DNA of 64,000 nucleotides from Terriglobia bacterium (lineage in GTDB: Bacteria; Acidobacteriota; Terriglobia; Bryobacterales; Bryobacteraceae): contig JAIQFK010000007.1 in the NCBI GenBank assembly GCA_020073305.1, positions 124,001-188,000 of the forward strand. Reading direction: 5' to 3'. A model generated the notes under the pieces. The model did no database searches and was not told the DNA's origin. It saw only the letters and a list, made by a program, of their open reading frames with translations. Position numbers and translations under genes: made by a program. Positions 35,669-43,796 of the stretch are shown piece after piece. How positions within the stretch are numbered: position 1 is the first letter of the stretch; each line of letters opens with the position of its first letter.

Positions 35669-38083
35669 TTATTCGTAGTGGAGCGCCGTTGTTGGGGCCA
35701 CGCTGGTTGCGCGGCGTGCGGGCACAAGAGCGGCCGCGAGAGCGATCAGCAGCAAAATCACAGGAACCGATACGAACGTGAACGAATCCGTGGCGGAGAC
35801 GTGGTAGAGGAGGCTAGACAGCAGCCGGGTAACGCCCGCGGCGAGCAGCAGCCCGATCACGATTCCCGCTATGACTGGCCGCATGGCCTGCCGAAGCACC
35901 ATGCGAAGCACGTCGCCGGCTTCGGCGCCCAGGGCCATGCGAATGCCGATTTCGGCGGTGCGCCGGCTGACGGAATACGCAACCACGCCATAAATTCCGA
36001 TCGCTGACAAAAGCAGCGCGACGCCGGCAAGAATCGCCAGCATCAGCATGGAGATGCGCCGGCGCTGGAGCGAGTCGGCGAGCAGGTCGTCCATGGTGGC
36101 GATCTTGTACACGGGCAGATTGCGGTCGAGCGCTCTTACCTCTCGCTGAATGGCAGGGATGATTCGCATGGGATCGCCGGCTGTGCGAACGATCAGGGTC
36201 ATGTAGAAATACGGCGTCTGGAGAGACGGGTAATAGATCCTAGCCTTGGGTTCGTCCAAGAGACTCCGATCCTTGGCCGCACCCACGATCCCCACAATCT
36301 GGTAATAGCCGGCCTGACCCGGCCCGCTGACTCGCTGGCCGATGGCATCCCCTGCGGGAAAGAAAGTTTTCGCAAAGATCTCGTCGACTACGGCGACTCT
36401 TGGCGCCTCACCGGCATCGTAGCCGGCGAAGGTCCGGCCCTGCTTGAGTGGAATCCCCAACGTCTCGAAGTAGCCCGGGCTCGCAATTCGTCGATCCACG
36501 TCGGGAACCGGCTCCGAGGGCGGCCACGGGCGGCCGGCAATGTTGAATGAGCCGCCGCCGCTGCCTGCGCCGAACGGCACGCCATTGGCCAAAGCCGCGG
36601 ACGTGACGCCGGGGAGCGCCACCACTCTGGCATGCAACTCGGAATAGAAACCGGTGATTTGCGAAGGTTCGCGGTACTGGAGAACCGGCAAGCTGAGGCG
36701 CGCGGTCAGCAGGTGGTCGGTCCTGAAGCCAGGGTTGGCGCCTTCCAGGCGCTCGAAACTGCGAATCAGAAGACCCGCGCCAATCAGCAACACGAGCGAA
36801 AGCGCCACCTCGGAGACGACAAGCGAACCGCGCATGCGCCCGCCGTGGCGGCCTCCGGCGGCGCCCCTCATGCCGGCCTTCAATGCCTCGTTCAGGTCAA
36901 TCCGTGAAGCCGTGATGGCCGGCGCCAGGCCAAAGAGCAGAGTCGTCACCAGGGCAAGGCCAAAAGTAAAGATCGCGACGAAGGAATTCACTTCGAGATT
37001 TTGTCCGAGGAAGAGATCCGGCGGGCCGAAGCGAACAAAAAGATCGAGGAGCCAAACCCCGATGCACAGCCCTACCAGGCCGGACACGGCAGCGAGCACT
37101 ATGCTCTCACTCAGCAGTTGGGCGATGATTTGCCGCCTGGCGGCTCCCAGTGCCGTGCGGATGCCGATTTCCTTCTGGCGCGACGTGGCACGCGCCAGAA
37201 GCAGGTTAGCGACGTTGGCGGAGGCGATGAGCAGGACGATGCCAACCGCCGCGAGAAGCACGAGCAGGGGTGTCCGCATCTCACCCGCAACCGACTCAGC
37301 CAACGGATCGACATCGATGCTCCAGCCTTTCGGATACCAACCCGGGAGATGCTGCGTCATCCGCGCCGCCACGACCTTCATTTCGGACCGGGCCTGCTGG
37401 AGCGTTACACCTCCCTGGAGGCGCGCCAGCACCGCGAACTTCTGATGGCCGCGTGCATTCGGGTCGAGTTCTTCGGGCTTGAACGTCAGTGGGAAGTAGA
37501 TCTGAGAAGGCTCCAGGAACTGCAGAACCGGCTCGACGACGCCGATGACGGTGAAGCTCTCCGCATTCAGTTGGATCTGCTTTCCGATGATCCCGGGGTC
37601 GCTTGCGAAGCGGTCTTTCCAGAGTCCAGCGCCGAGGACGACGACGTGATTCCTTGCGGGGTTTTCCTCGTCAATTCCAAAAAAGCGGCCAGCAATGGGC
37701 CGGACTCCCAGCATCGGAAGCAAGCTGGCGGATGCTCTCAGCCCGAACACGCGAATCGGTTCCTGATCGCCGGTCAGGTTTACGCTGTTCAAGTCGAACG
37801 TGGCCATGTGGGAGAAAGATCTGCTCAGATCGCGATAGTCCAGGAAATCCAGCGCCGACGCGTCAGACTTGGTGAGTTCGAACATGGGCATGTTTTTGGT
37901 CACCAGGACGAGCTGATTCGGATGTTTGTAGCGCAACGGATGCAAGAGAACCGCGTCGACCGCCGAGAAGATGGCGGTATTGGCGCCAATGCCAATGCCC
38001 AGCGTGGCGATGGAGACGACCGCAAACATCGGATTTCGGGCGATCAGGCGCAGGGCAAACCGCAGGTGATGGAGAGTGGTCAT
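35669..38083 (-). CDS. ADOP-type MacB-like ABC permease without ATPase
   Basis: An 804-residue membrane protein of the acidobacterial duplicated orphan permease group. It holds two copies of the MacB-periplasmic plus FtsX permease module: an N-terminal helix after FALRLIARNPMFAVV with the LGIGIGANTAIFSAVDAV signature, FtsX helices at about 280-400, a second periplasmic module (about 430-680), and terminal FtsX helices ending RRATSVAPTTALHYE. There is no nucleotide-binding domain and no ATPase gene nearby. It lacks the charged N-terminal extension of the two PadR-linked copies. I choose ATG 38083; the frame is open 27 codons further upstream. Confidence 0.88.
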   Translation of the reverse strand: MTTLHHLRFALRLIARNPMFAVVSIATLGIGIGANTAIFSAVDAVLLHPLRYKHPNQLVLVTKNMPMFELTKSDASALDFLDYRDLSRSFSHMATFDLNSVNLTGDQEPIRVFGLRASASLLPMLGVRPIAGRFFGIDEENPARNHVVVLGAGLWKDRFASDPGIIGKQIQLNAESFTVIGVVEPVLQFLEPSQIYFPLTFKPEELDPNARGHQKFAVLARLQGGVTLQQARSEMKVVAARMTQHLPGWYPKGWSIDVDPLAESVAGEMRTPLLVLLAAVGIVLLIASANVANLLLARATSRQKEIGIRTALGAARRQIIAQLLSESIVLAAVSGLVGLCIGVWLLDLFVRFGPPDLFLGQNLEVNSFVAIFTFGLALVTTLLFGLAPAITASRIDLNEALKAGMRGAAGGRHGGRMRGSLVVSEVALSLVLLIGAGLLIRSFERLEGANPGFRTDHLLTARLSLPVLQYREPSQITGFYSELHARVVALPGVTSAALANGVPFGAGSGGGSFNIAGRPWPPSEPVPDVDRRIASPGYFETLGIPLKQGRTFAGYDAGEAPRVAVVDEIFAKTFFPAGDAIGQRVSGPGQAGYYQIVGIVGAAKDRSLLDEPKARIYYPSLQTPYFYMTLIVRTAGDPMRIIPAIQREVRALDRNLPVYKIATMDDLLADSLQRRRISMLMLAILAGVALLLSAIGIYGVVAYSVSRRTAEIGIRMALGAEAGDVLRMVLRQAMRPVIAGIVIGLLLAAGVTRLLSSLLYHVSATDSFTFVSVPVILLLIALAAALVPARRATSVAPTTALHYE

Positions 38084-38310
38084 GGCTTCATGAGTGATAC
38101 GTGGCGGCTGTCGAAAAGTCAGGCGGTTTTCACCACCCGGGCGCGGTGTATGTCCCTTCCTCAATCCCTCATACCAAAAATAGGGTGACGACGGGCTCTA
38201 AGCCTCACAATGGTATAAACTTACCTCGTCACCTGGCCTGAGTGCTGAAAGAATGTGCAATCTGTTACATCTACGTTGCAGAACGCTCGTTTTATGCGAT
38301 ACGGGGCCGA

Positions 38311-38331
38311 TTTTCCACAGATTTTTCCACA
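38311..38331. promoter_or_regulatory. Tandem DnaA-box-like TTTTCCACA pair
   Basis: Two exact TTTTCCACA copies (38311-38319 and 38323-38331), start to start 12 bases apart, lie in the 282-base divergent gap between the ADOP and symporter genes. TTTTCCACA differs by one base from the strong DnaA box TTATCCACA. They may be DnaA-binding regulatory sites, or chance in an AT-richer gap. I see no promoter I would call with confidence in the rest of the gap. Confidence 0.35.
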
Positions 38332-38365
38332 ATGCCGTTGAAAACTCGTTCGAAGGATCTTCCTG

Positions 38366-40123
38366 GTGAAACTCACTCTTGTTGACTGGGCGGTGATTGC
38401 CGCCTACTTTCTGTTCAACCTTGCGATCGGCTTCTACTATAAAGCCCGCGCGGGAAAAAACATTGGGGAATTTTTCCTCTCCGGCCGCAACGTTCCTTGG
38501 TGGCTGGCGGGGACGTCCATGGTGGCCACGACTTTCGCGGCCGATACGCCGCTGGTGGTCACGGGGCTGGTGGCACGAAACGGGATCGCGGGGAACTGGC
38601 TGTGGTGGAACTTTGTCGCCAGCGGCATGCTGACCGTGTTCCTCTTTGCTCGGCTTTGGCGGCGGTCAGGAGTGATGACGGACGTCGAGTTTGCCGAGAT
38701 CCGCTATTCCGGGAAGCCGGCGGCTTTCCTGCGCGGCTTTCGCGCGCTCTATCTGGGAGTCCCGATCAATTGCATCATCCTGGGCTGGGTGAACCTGGCC
38801 ATGGTCAAGATCCTGACGCTGACGCTGGGTGTGAGTAAGAGCCAGGCGCTCTGGATCGTGCTGGGGATGATTGCGCTGACATCGTTCATCTCTGCGCTGG
38901 CGGGGTTGTGGGGTGTGCTGGTGACCGATTTGTTCCAGTTCGTGCTCAAAATGACGATGGTCATCGTCCTGGCGGTCGCGGCGGTCCACGCGGTAGGCGG
39001 CATCGGCCAGATGAAATTGCAGCTCACCCAGATCCACCGCGCTGGTTCGGCGCTGAGTTTCGTGCCGGATCTGAATTCCGCCTGGATGCCAATGATCACC
39101 TTTCTGGTCTACATCTCGGTGAACTGGTGGGCGGTGTGGTATCCGGGCGCCGAACCGGGGGGCGGCGGGTTTGTGGCGCAGCGCATGTTTTGCGCCAAGG
39201 ACGAGCGGCATTCCCTACTGGCGACGCTGTGGTTTAACATCGCTCACTACGCGCTGCGCCCGTGGCCGTGGATCCTGGTGGGCCTAGCCTCGATCATTCT
39301 ATACCCCAATCTCCAGGACAAAGAGTCCGGGTACGTGCTGGTGATGGTCAACTATCTGCCGCCGGCGCTGCGGGGCCTGATGCTGGCGGGTTTCGCGGCG
39401 GCCTTCATGTCGACAATCGGGACGAATCTCAACTGGGGGGCCAGTTACCTGGTGAATGATTTTTACCGGCGCTTTGTGCGCAAGGACGCAGGCGAGCATC
39501 ACTACGTCGCCATGTCGCAGGTGGCGACGGTCTTTCTGACCATCGTGTCGGCGATCCTCACGTATTTCATGGGCTCGATTGCGGGTGCGTGGAAGCTGCT
39601 GATCGTGACGGGCGCGGGAACCGGCACGGTGCTGATCCTGCGCTGGTACTGGTGGCGTATCAACGCGTGGAGCGAAGTATCAGCCATGATCGCGGCATTC
39701 GTGGTGTCACTCACGCTGCAGCTTGGATTCCACATGGACAGCGACGATCCCTACGGCTTTGCCCACATCATGCTCATCACGGTGGGTATCACGACGGTGG
39801 TGTGGTTAGTGGCGACGTTCCTGACGGCGCCCGAGCCCATGGAGAAACTCGTCGAGTTTTACCGCAGAGTTCATCCCTGGACAGGGGGCTGGGCGCCCGT
39901 GGCGCGCCAGGCTCCCGAGATTCCGCCCTCGCGCGACACCGCGCACAACCTTTTGGACTGGCTCTGCGGCTGCGTGCTGATCTACGGTTCGCTTTTTGGC
40001 ATTGGCAAGATCATCCTCGAAGAATACGCGACCGGATTTGTGTTCCTGGCGGTTGGTCTGGCTGCCGGAGCGGTCATTTACCGTGACCTGTCACGGCGGG
40101 GGTGGAGTTCAGTGATGGACTAG
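38366..40123 (+). CDS. Sodium:solute symporter family transporter (SSS)
   Basis: A 585-residue inner-membrane protein with about 14 hydrophobic helices. It begins at GTG 38366 after a GAAGGAT site. SSS signatures include the helix-1/2 region FYYKARAGKNIGEFFLSGRNVPWW, visible as YKARAGKNIGEFFLSGR, then TFAADTPLVVTG, and the conserved GLMLAGFAAAFMSTIGTNLNW region with the sodium-coordinating Ser/Thr. Transported solute is unknown (sugars, amino acids or organic acids are options). The exported methyltransferase-like gene follows after 15 bases, so the two may be co-transcribed. Confidence 0.92.
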   Translation: MKLTLVDWAVIAAYFLFNLAIGFYYKARAGKNIGEFFLSGRNVPWWLAGTSMVATTFAADTPLVVTGLVARNGIAGNWLWWNFVASGMLTVFLFARLWRRSGVMTDVEFAEIRYSGKPAAFLRGFRALYLGVPINCIILGWVNLAMVKILTLTLGVSKSQALWIVLGMIALTSFISALAGLWGVLVTDLFQFVLKMTMVIVLAVAAVHAVGGIGQMKLQLTQIHRAGSALSFVPDLNSAWMPMITFLVYISVNWWAVWYPGAEPGGGGFVAQRMFCAKDERHSLLATLWFNIAHYALRPWPWILVGLASIILYPNLQDKESGYVLVMVNYLPPALRGLMLAGFAAAFMSTIGTNLNWGASYLVNDFYRRFVRKDAGEHHYVAMSQVATVFLTIVSAILTYFMGSIAGAWKLLIVTGAGTGTVLILRWYWWRINAWSEVSAMIAAFVVSLTLQLGFHMDSDDPYGFAHIMLITVGITTVVWLVATFLTAPEPMEKLVEFYRRVHPWTGGWAPVARQAPEIPPSRDTAHNLLDWLCGCVLIYGSLFGIGKIILEEYATGFVFLAVGLAAGAVIYRDLSRRGWSSVMD

Positions 40124-40138
40124 CGTTACACTATCCGG

Positions 40139-40669
40139 ATGCAGCGTCTTGCCGTGATCTTTGCGCTGGTTTTGTGCGGTGCAGCACGCGGGCAAGATGC
40201 CGAAAAACTCGCCCCCTACTATCCCACCCCGCTCGTCATCGTCGAAAAGATGCTGGATTTAGGCGGGCTTAAAGCCGGGGAGAAGATGTTCGATCTCGGA
40301 TCCGGCGATGGGCGCATCGTCATCATGGCGGCCCAGAAGTATCACGCCGATGCCACCGGCGTCGAGATGGCGGACGATCTTTACCGTCAAAGCATGCAGA
40401 AGATCCGCAGCCTGGGCCTGGAAAAGACGGCGCGCATCATTCACGGCGACATCTTCAAGCAAGACTACAGCTCCGCCGACTTGCTCACCGTCTATCTGCT
40501 GCCGGTTTCGAACGACAAGGTCCGCCCCCTGCTTGAGAAGCAGCTCAAGAAGGGCACCCGCATCGTATCCCACGATTTTCCGTTCCGCGACTGGACGGCG
40601 GAAAAAGAGATCACCATCGAGGACGACGGCGAGGGCCGCAGCCACACGCTGTACCTGTACCGCCGTTAG
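40139..40669 (+). CDS. Exported SAM-methyltransferase-fold protein
   Basis: A 176-residue protein with a signal peptide (MQRLAVIFALVLCGAARG) ahead of a class I Rossmann methyltransferase domain. Motif I is FDLGSGDGRI (about 51-60), the acidic end of strand 2 is TGVEMADD (about 78-85), motif IV-like LLTVYLLP is present, and the C terminus has SHDFPFRDW. A SAM-dependent fold with an export signal is unusual because SAM is cytoplasmic. The helix may be a membrane anchor with the domain inside, or the fold may no longer use SAM. The pattern resembles DOT1-like methyltransferases annotated in many soil bacteria. Confidence 0.85.
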   Translation: MQRLAVIFALVLCGAARGQDAEKLAPYYPTPLVIVEKMLDLGGLKAGEKMFDLGSGDGRIVIMAAQKYHADATGVEMADDLYRQSMQKIRSLGLEKTARIIHGDIFKQDYSSADLLTVYLLPVSNDKVRPLLEKQLKKGTRIVSHDFPFRDWTAEKEITIEDDGEGRSHTLYLYRR

Positions 40670-40703
40670 ATCCCCAAGATCGCATGACCTAACCATTCGG
40701 CTG

Positions 40704-40739
40704 GTAGAACGTCTACTGACATGGTAGACTACCTACCAT
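40704..40739 (+). promoter_or_regulatory. PadR operator-promoter region
   Basis: Two perfect inverted repeats sit just before the padR ATG: GTAGA-ACG-TCTAC (40704-40716) and ATGGTAG-ACTAC-CTACCAT (40721-40739). The second overlaps an extended -10-like TGGTAGACT (40722-40730). This is the arrangement expected if PadR represses its own operon. Confidence 0.65.
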
Positions 40740-40745
40740 CCCGAT

Positions 40746-41084
40746 ATGGCCAAAGAACCCAACCGCGTCGAGCTTTTGCAAGGCACTCTGGACATGCTGA
40801 TCCTGCGCACTTTGCTATTTGCGCCGATGCATGGGCACGGCATCGCTAAGCACATTCAGAGGACTTCGGACGAGGCGCTGCAAGTCGAGCACGGGTCGCT
40901 TTATCCCGCGCTGCACCGGCTGGAGCGGCAGGGCTGGATCGCATCGAGATGGGAGACGACCGAGCGAGGCCGCGAAATGAAGTTCTACCGCTTGACGGCG
41001 GCGGGCCGGAAGCAGCTCACGATCGAGGAATCCAAGTGGAAGCAACTGGCGCGCGCCATCGGGCGCGTGATGCGTCCGGCGTAG
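40746..41084 (+). CDS. PadR-family transcriptional regulator
   Basis: A 112-residue winged-helix regulator. The N-terminal [15 protein letters not shown], the wing region [19 protein letters not shown] and the C-terminal [11 protein letters not shown] match the short PadR-s2 type. In acidobacteria such genes typically precede ADOP permeases and probably control them. Two palindromes lie immediately upstream. ADOP 1 follows after 9 bases and ADOP 2 after that, forming a three-gene cassette. Confidence 0.95.
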   Translation: MAKEPNRVELLQGTLDMLILRTLLFAPMHGHGIAKHIQRTSDEALQVEHGSLYPALHRLERQGWIASRWETTERGREMKFYRLTAAGRKQLTIEESKWKQLARAIGRVMRPA

Positions 41085-41093
41085 GGAGGAGAT

Positions 41094-43790
41094 ATGTGGC
41101 GCTGGAAGAAGCGGGACCAGGACCTGGAGCGGGAAATCCGCGCACATATGGAACTGGAGGAGGAAGAACAGCGTAATGCCGGAGTGACGCCTGACGAAGC
41201 GCCGTACGCCGCGCGCCGTGCTTTCGGCAACGTAACGCTGTTCAAGGAGGTAACGCGCGAGATGTGGGGATGGACGTCGCTTGAACGATTGGGCCAGGAT
41301 CTGCGCTACGCGGTCCGCATGATGAAGAACAGCCCCGGATTCACGCTCGTGGCCGTGCTTTCGCTCGCGCTCGGGATCGGCGGGAATACGGCGATCTTCA
41401 GTCTCATGAATGCCGTCATGCTGCGATCGCTGCCCGTTCAGGAGCCGGACCGGCTGGTGTTGTTCGGCGCAGGACGGGCGGTTGGAATCACAGACAGCCT
41501 GCCGGACAAAAGTTGGCAACTGTTCGCGTATCCGTTCTATCGCGAGGTGCAGCGAAAGAATCAGGTTTTTTCCGGCGTAACGGCAATGATGAGTTTGCCC
41601 AACGATGTGCGCACCGTCGTGCAGGGAGCCAGAGCGTCGGAGCCAGTCCACACTCGCCTGGTTTCGGGCACGTATTTCTCGGTGCTCGGCGTGACGCCGG
41701 TTGCCGGCCGCACGTTCACCGACGCCGAGGACCAGACGCCCGGCGCCAATCCAGTTGCCGTGATGAGCCATTCGTGGTGGCAACGGCGGTTCGGACGCGA
41801 CCCGTCCGTGGTGGGAAAGACGCTGACAATCGGTTCGACGGTTTACAAAATCATTGGCGTCACACCGCCGGAATTCTTCGGCACCACGGTCGGCGAATCG
41901 CCGGACCTGTGGATACCCCTTGCCATGAACGGGCAAGTGCCGCCCGGCTGGGGCGGCGAAAAAGCGACGCGGGATCCCTCATTTCAGTCGCTCTACATTT
42001 TGGCGAGGCTGAGACCGGGCGTCGGCGCTGCGCAAGCTGGCTCGCAGGTGAACCTTATTTTCAAACAGAGCTTGCACCAGCGCGTCGGGTCGCATCCTAG
42101 CGAGGAAGAACTCAGAGGCATTCGACGCGCGCTGATTGAGATAACGCCAGGCGGCCGGGGGCTTTCGGAGATCCGCCAGCAGTTTTCGATGTCCCTGCGG
42201 TTACTCATGGCCGCGGTGAGTCTGGTGTTACTCATCGCCTGCGCGAACATCGCGAACCTGCTGCTGGCGCGCGCCGCCAGCCGTCAGAAGGAGATCGCGG
42301 TACGCCTTTCGATCGGCGCGAGCCGCTTGCGGCTCATCCGGCAAATGCTCACGGAGAGCGTTCTGCTGGCCGTGCTGGGTGGCGTCGTAGGCGTCGCTTT
42401 CGCGGGATGGGCGGGTCAGTTCCTGGTGTGGATGGTCTCGACCGGCGCCGAGCCTCTTCCGCTTCGCGTGGCACCCGATGCTCCGGTGCTCATATTTACC
42501 ACGCTGCTCGCGGTGGCCACCGGTATCCTGTTCGGCCTCGCACCCGCCCTCCGGGCCACGCGAGTGGAGCTTAGCTCGTCGTTGAAGGAAGGCCGTAGCA
42601 GTGTGTCCGCGCGATCCAGAAATATGTTAGCGAGGGCGCTGATTGTCTCGCAGGTAGCGCTGTCTGCGGTCCTGCTAATTGGCGCAGGCCTGTTCGTTCG
42701 CAGCCTGGTCAACCTCAGGAATGTCGACACGGGGTTCAACAAAGAAAATGTGCTGTTGGTGGGAGTGGATGTGCCGTCCCTGGGCTACGAAGGCGATGAT
42801 CCGCGACTGACAAGCCTCTATCGTCAGGTGGAGCAGCGCGTCAATAACGTACCCGGTGTCCGTTCTACCAGCTTTTCCTTTTTCACATTCCAGGAGGGCG
42901 CGTGGACCATGGTCGCTCATCCGCAAGGCCGCACTCCGCCGGTCAATCAGCCGGAGGTCCACAACAACGTCGTCGGTCCCGGATTCTTCGCGACCATGGG
43001 GCTGCCAATCACTCTTGGCCGTGGGTTTGGGCTCAACGACACGGCAACGTCACCGAAAGTCGCGGTCATCAACGAGACCATGGCGCGCCGCTACTTCCCG
43101 GGTGGATCGCCGATTGGCCTCCACTTCGGTTTTTCACAGGAACACAGCGGAGATTTCGAAGTGGTGGGTGTCGTGAAGGACGCTAAGTACGAGAGTCTTC
43201 GAGAAAGACCGACGCCCATGGCGTTCTATCCGTATGCGCAGCGGGTTCAATATCTCGGCGAACTCTCAGTTCGCTACGCCGGCGATCCGCACGCCATCGT
43301 TCCGGCCATTCGGCGTGCGTTTGCCGAAGTCAACGGCAATCTGCCCATCACAGGAGTGAGAACGCTCGCCGAGCAAGTGGACAATGCGCTGGTTGGAGAA
43401 AAGCTGATCGCCCGGCTGTCCAGTTTCTTCGGACTCCTGGCACTGTTGCTGGCGTCGATCGGTATATACGGCGTCTTGTCTTACGCGGTTGCCCGTCGAA
43501 CCAGTGAACTGGGGCTCCGCATGGCGCTCGGGGCCCCTCGTTCCAACGTCGTCTGGCTGGTGATGCGCGACGTGCTGCCGCTCGTAACCATTGGGCTTGC
43601 GATCGGTGTGCCTGCGGCCGTGTCGCTCGAGCGGCTGGCCTCGGGCTTATTCTACGGACTCTCCGACATCGACCCCTTATCCATCGCGGCGGGCATCGGG
43701 ATTCTCGCCGTGGTGGCGGGAGTCGCGGCCTACTTGCCCGCGCGCCGGGCGTCACTGGTGGACCCGAGTACGGCCTTGCGCTACGAATAG
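41094..43790 (+). CDS. ADOP permease 1 of the PadR cassette
   Basis: An 898-residue permease with the PadR-linked N-terminal extension (about 1-70): a charged helix [25 protein letters not shown] and TREMWGW. The first MacB/FtsX module follows, from [20 protein letters not shown], with periplasmic part and helices around 360-480. The second module runs about 500-890 and ends [15 protein letters not shown]. There is no ATPase domain. ADOPs may need a shared ATPase, or serve as scaffolds, toxin or lipoprotein exporters; this is unknown. It is paralogous to the next gene. Confidence 0.93.
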   Translation: MWRWKKRDQDLEREIRAHMELEEEEQRNAGVTPDEAPYAARRAFGNVTLFKEVTREMWGWTSLERLGQDLRYAVRMMKNSPGFTLVAVLSLALGIGGNTAIFSLMNAVMLRSLPVQEPDRLVLFGAGRAVGITDSLPDKSWQLFAYPFYREVQRKNQVFSGVTAMMSLPNDVRTVVQGARASEPVHTRLVSGTYFSVLGVTPVAGRTFTDAEDQTPGANPVAVMSHSWWQRRFGRDPSVVGKTLTIGSTVYKIIGVTPPEFFGTTVGESPDLWIPLAMNGQVPPGWGGEKATRDPSFQSLYILARLRPGVGAAQAGSQVNLIFKQSLHQRVGSHPSEEELRGIRRALIEITPGGRGLSEIRQQFSMSLRLLMAAVSLVLLIACANIANLLLARAASRQKEIAVRLSIGASRLRLIRQMLTESVLLAVLGGVVGVAFAGWAGQFLVWMVSTGAEPLPLRVAPDAPVLIFTTLLAVATGILFGLAPALRATRVELSSSLKEGRSSVSARSRNMLARALIVSQVALSAVLLIGAGLFVRSLVNLRNVDTGFNKENVLLVGVDVPSLGYEGDDPRLTSLYRQVEQRVNNVPGVRSTSFSFFTFQEGAWTMVAHPQGRTPPVNQPEVHNNVVGPGFFATMGLPITLGRGFGLNDTATSPKVAVINETMARRYFPGGSPIGLHFGFSQEHSGDFEVVGVVKDAKYESLRERPTPMAFYPYAQRVQYLGELSVRYAGDPHAIVPAIRRAFAEVNGNLPITGVRTLAEQVDNALVGEKLIARLSSFFGLLALLLASIGIYGVLSYAVARRTSELGLRMALGAPRSNVVWLVMRDVLPLVTIGLAIGVPAAVSLERLASGLFYGLSDIDPLSIAAGIGILAVVAGVAAYLPARRASLVDPSTALRYE

Positions 43791-43796
43791 GATTCC

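Noticed and set aside
35669-38083. Complete MacB exporter
   Set aside because: No nucleotide-binding domain is present in this protein or its neighbours; the ADOP description fits better.
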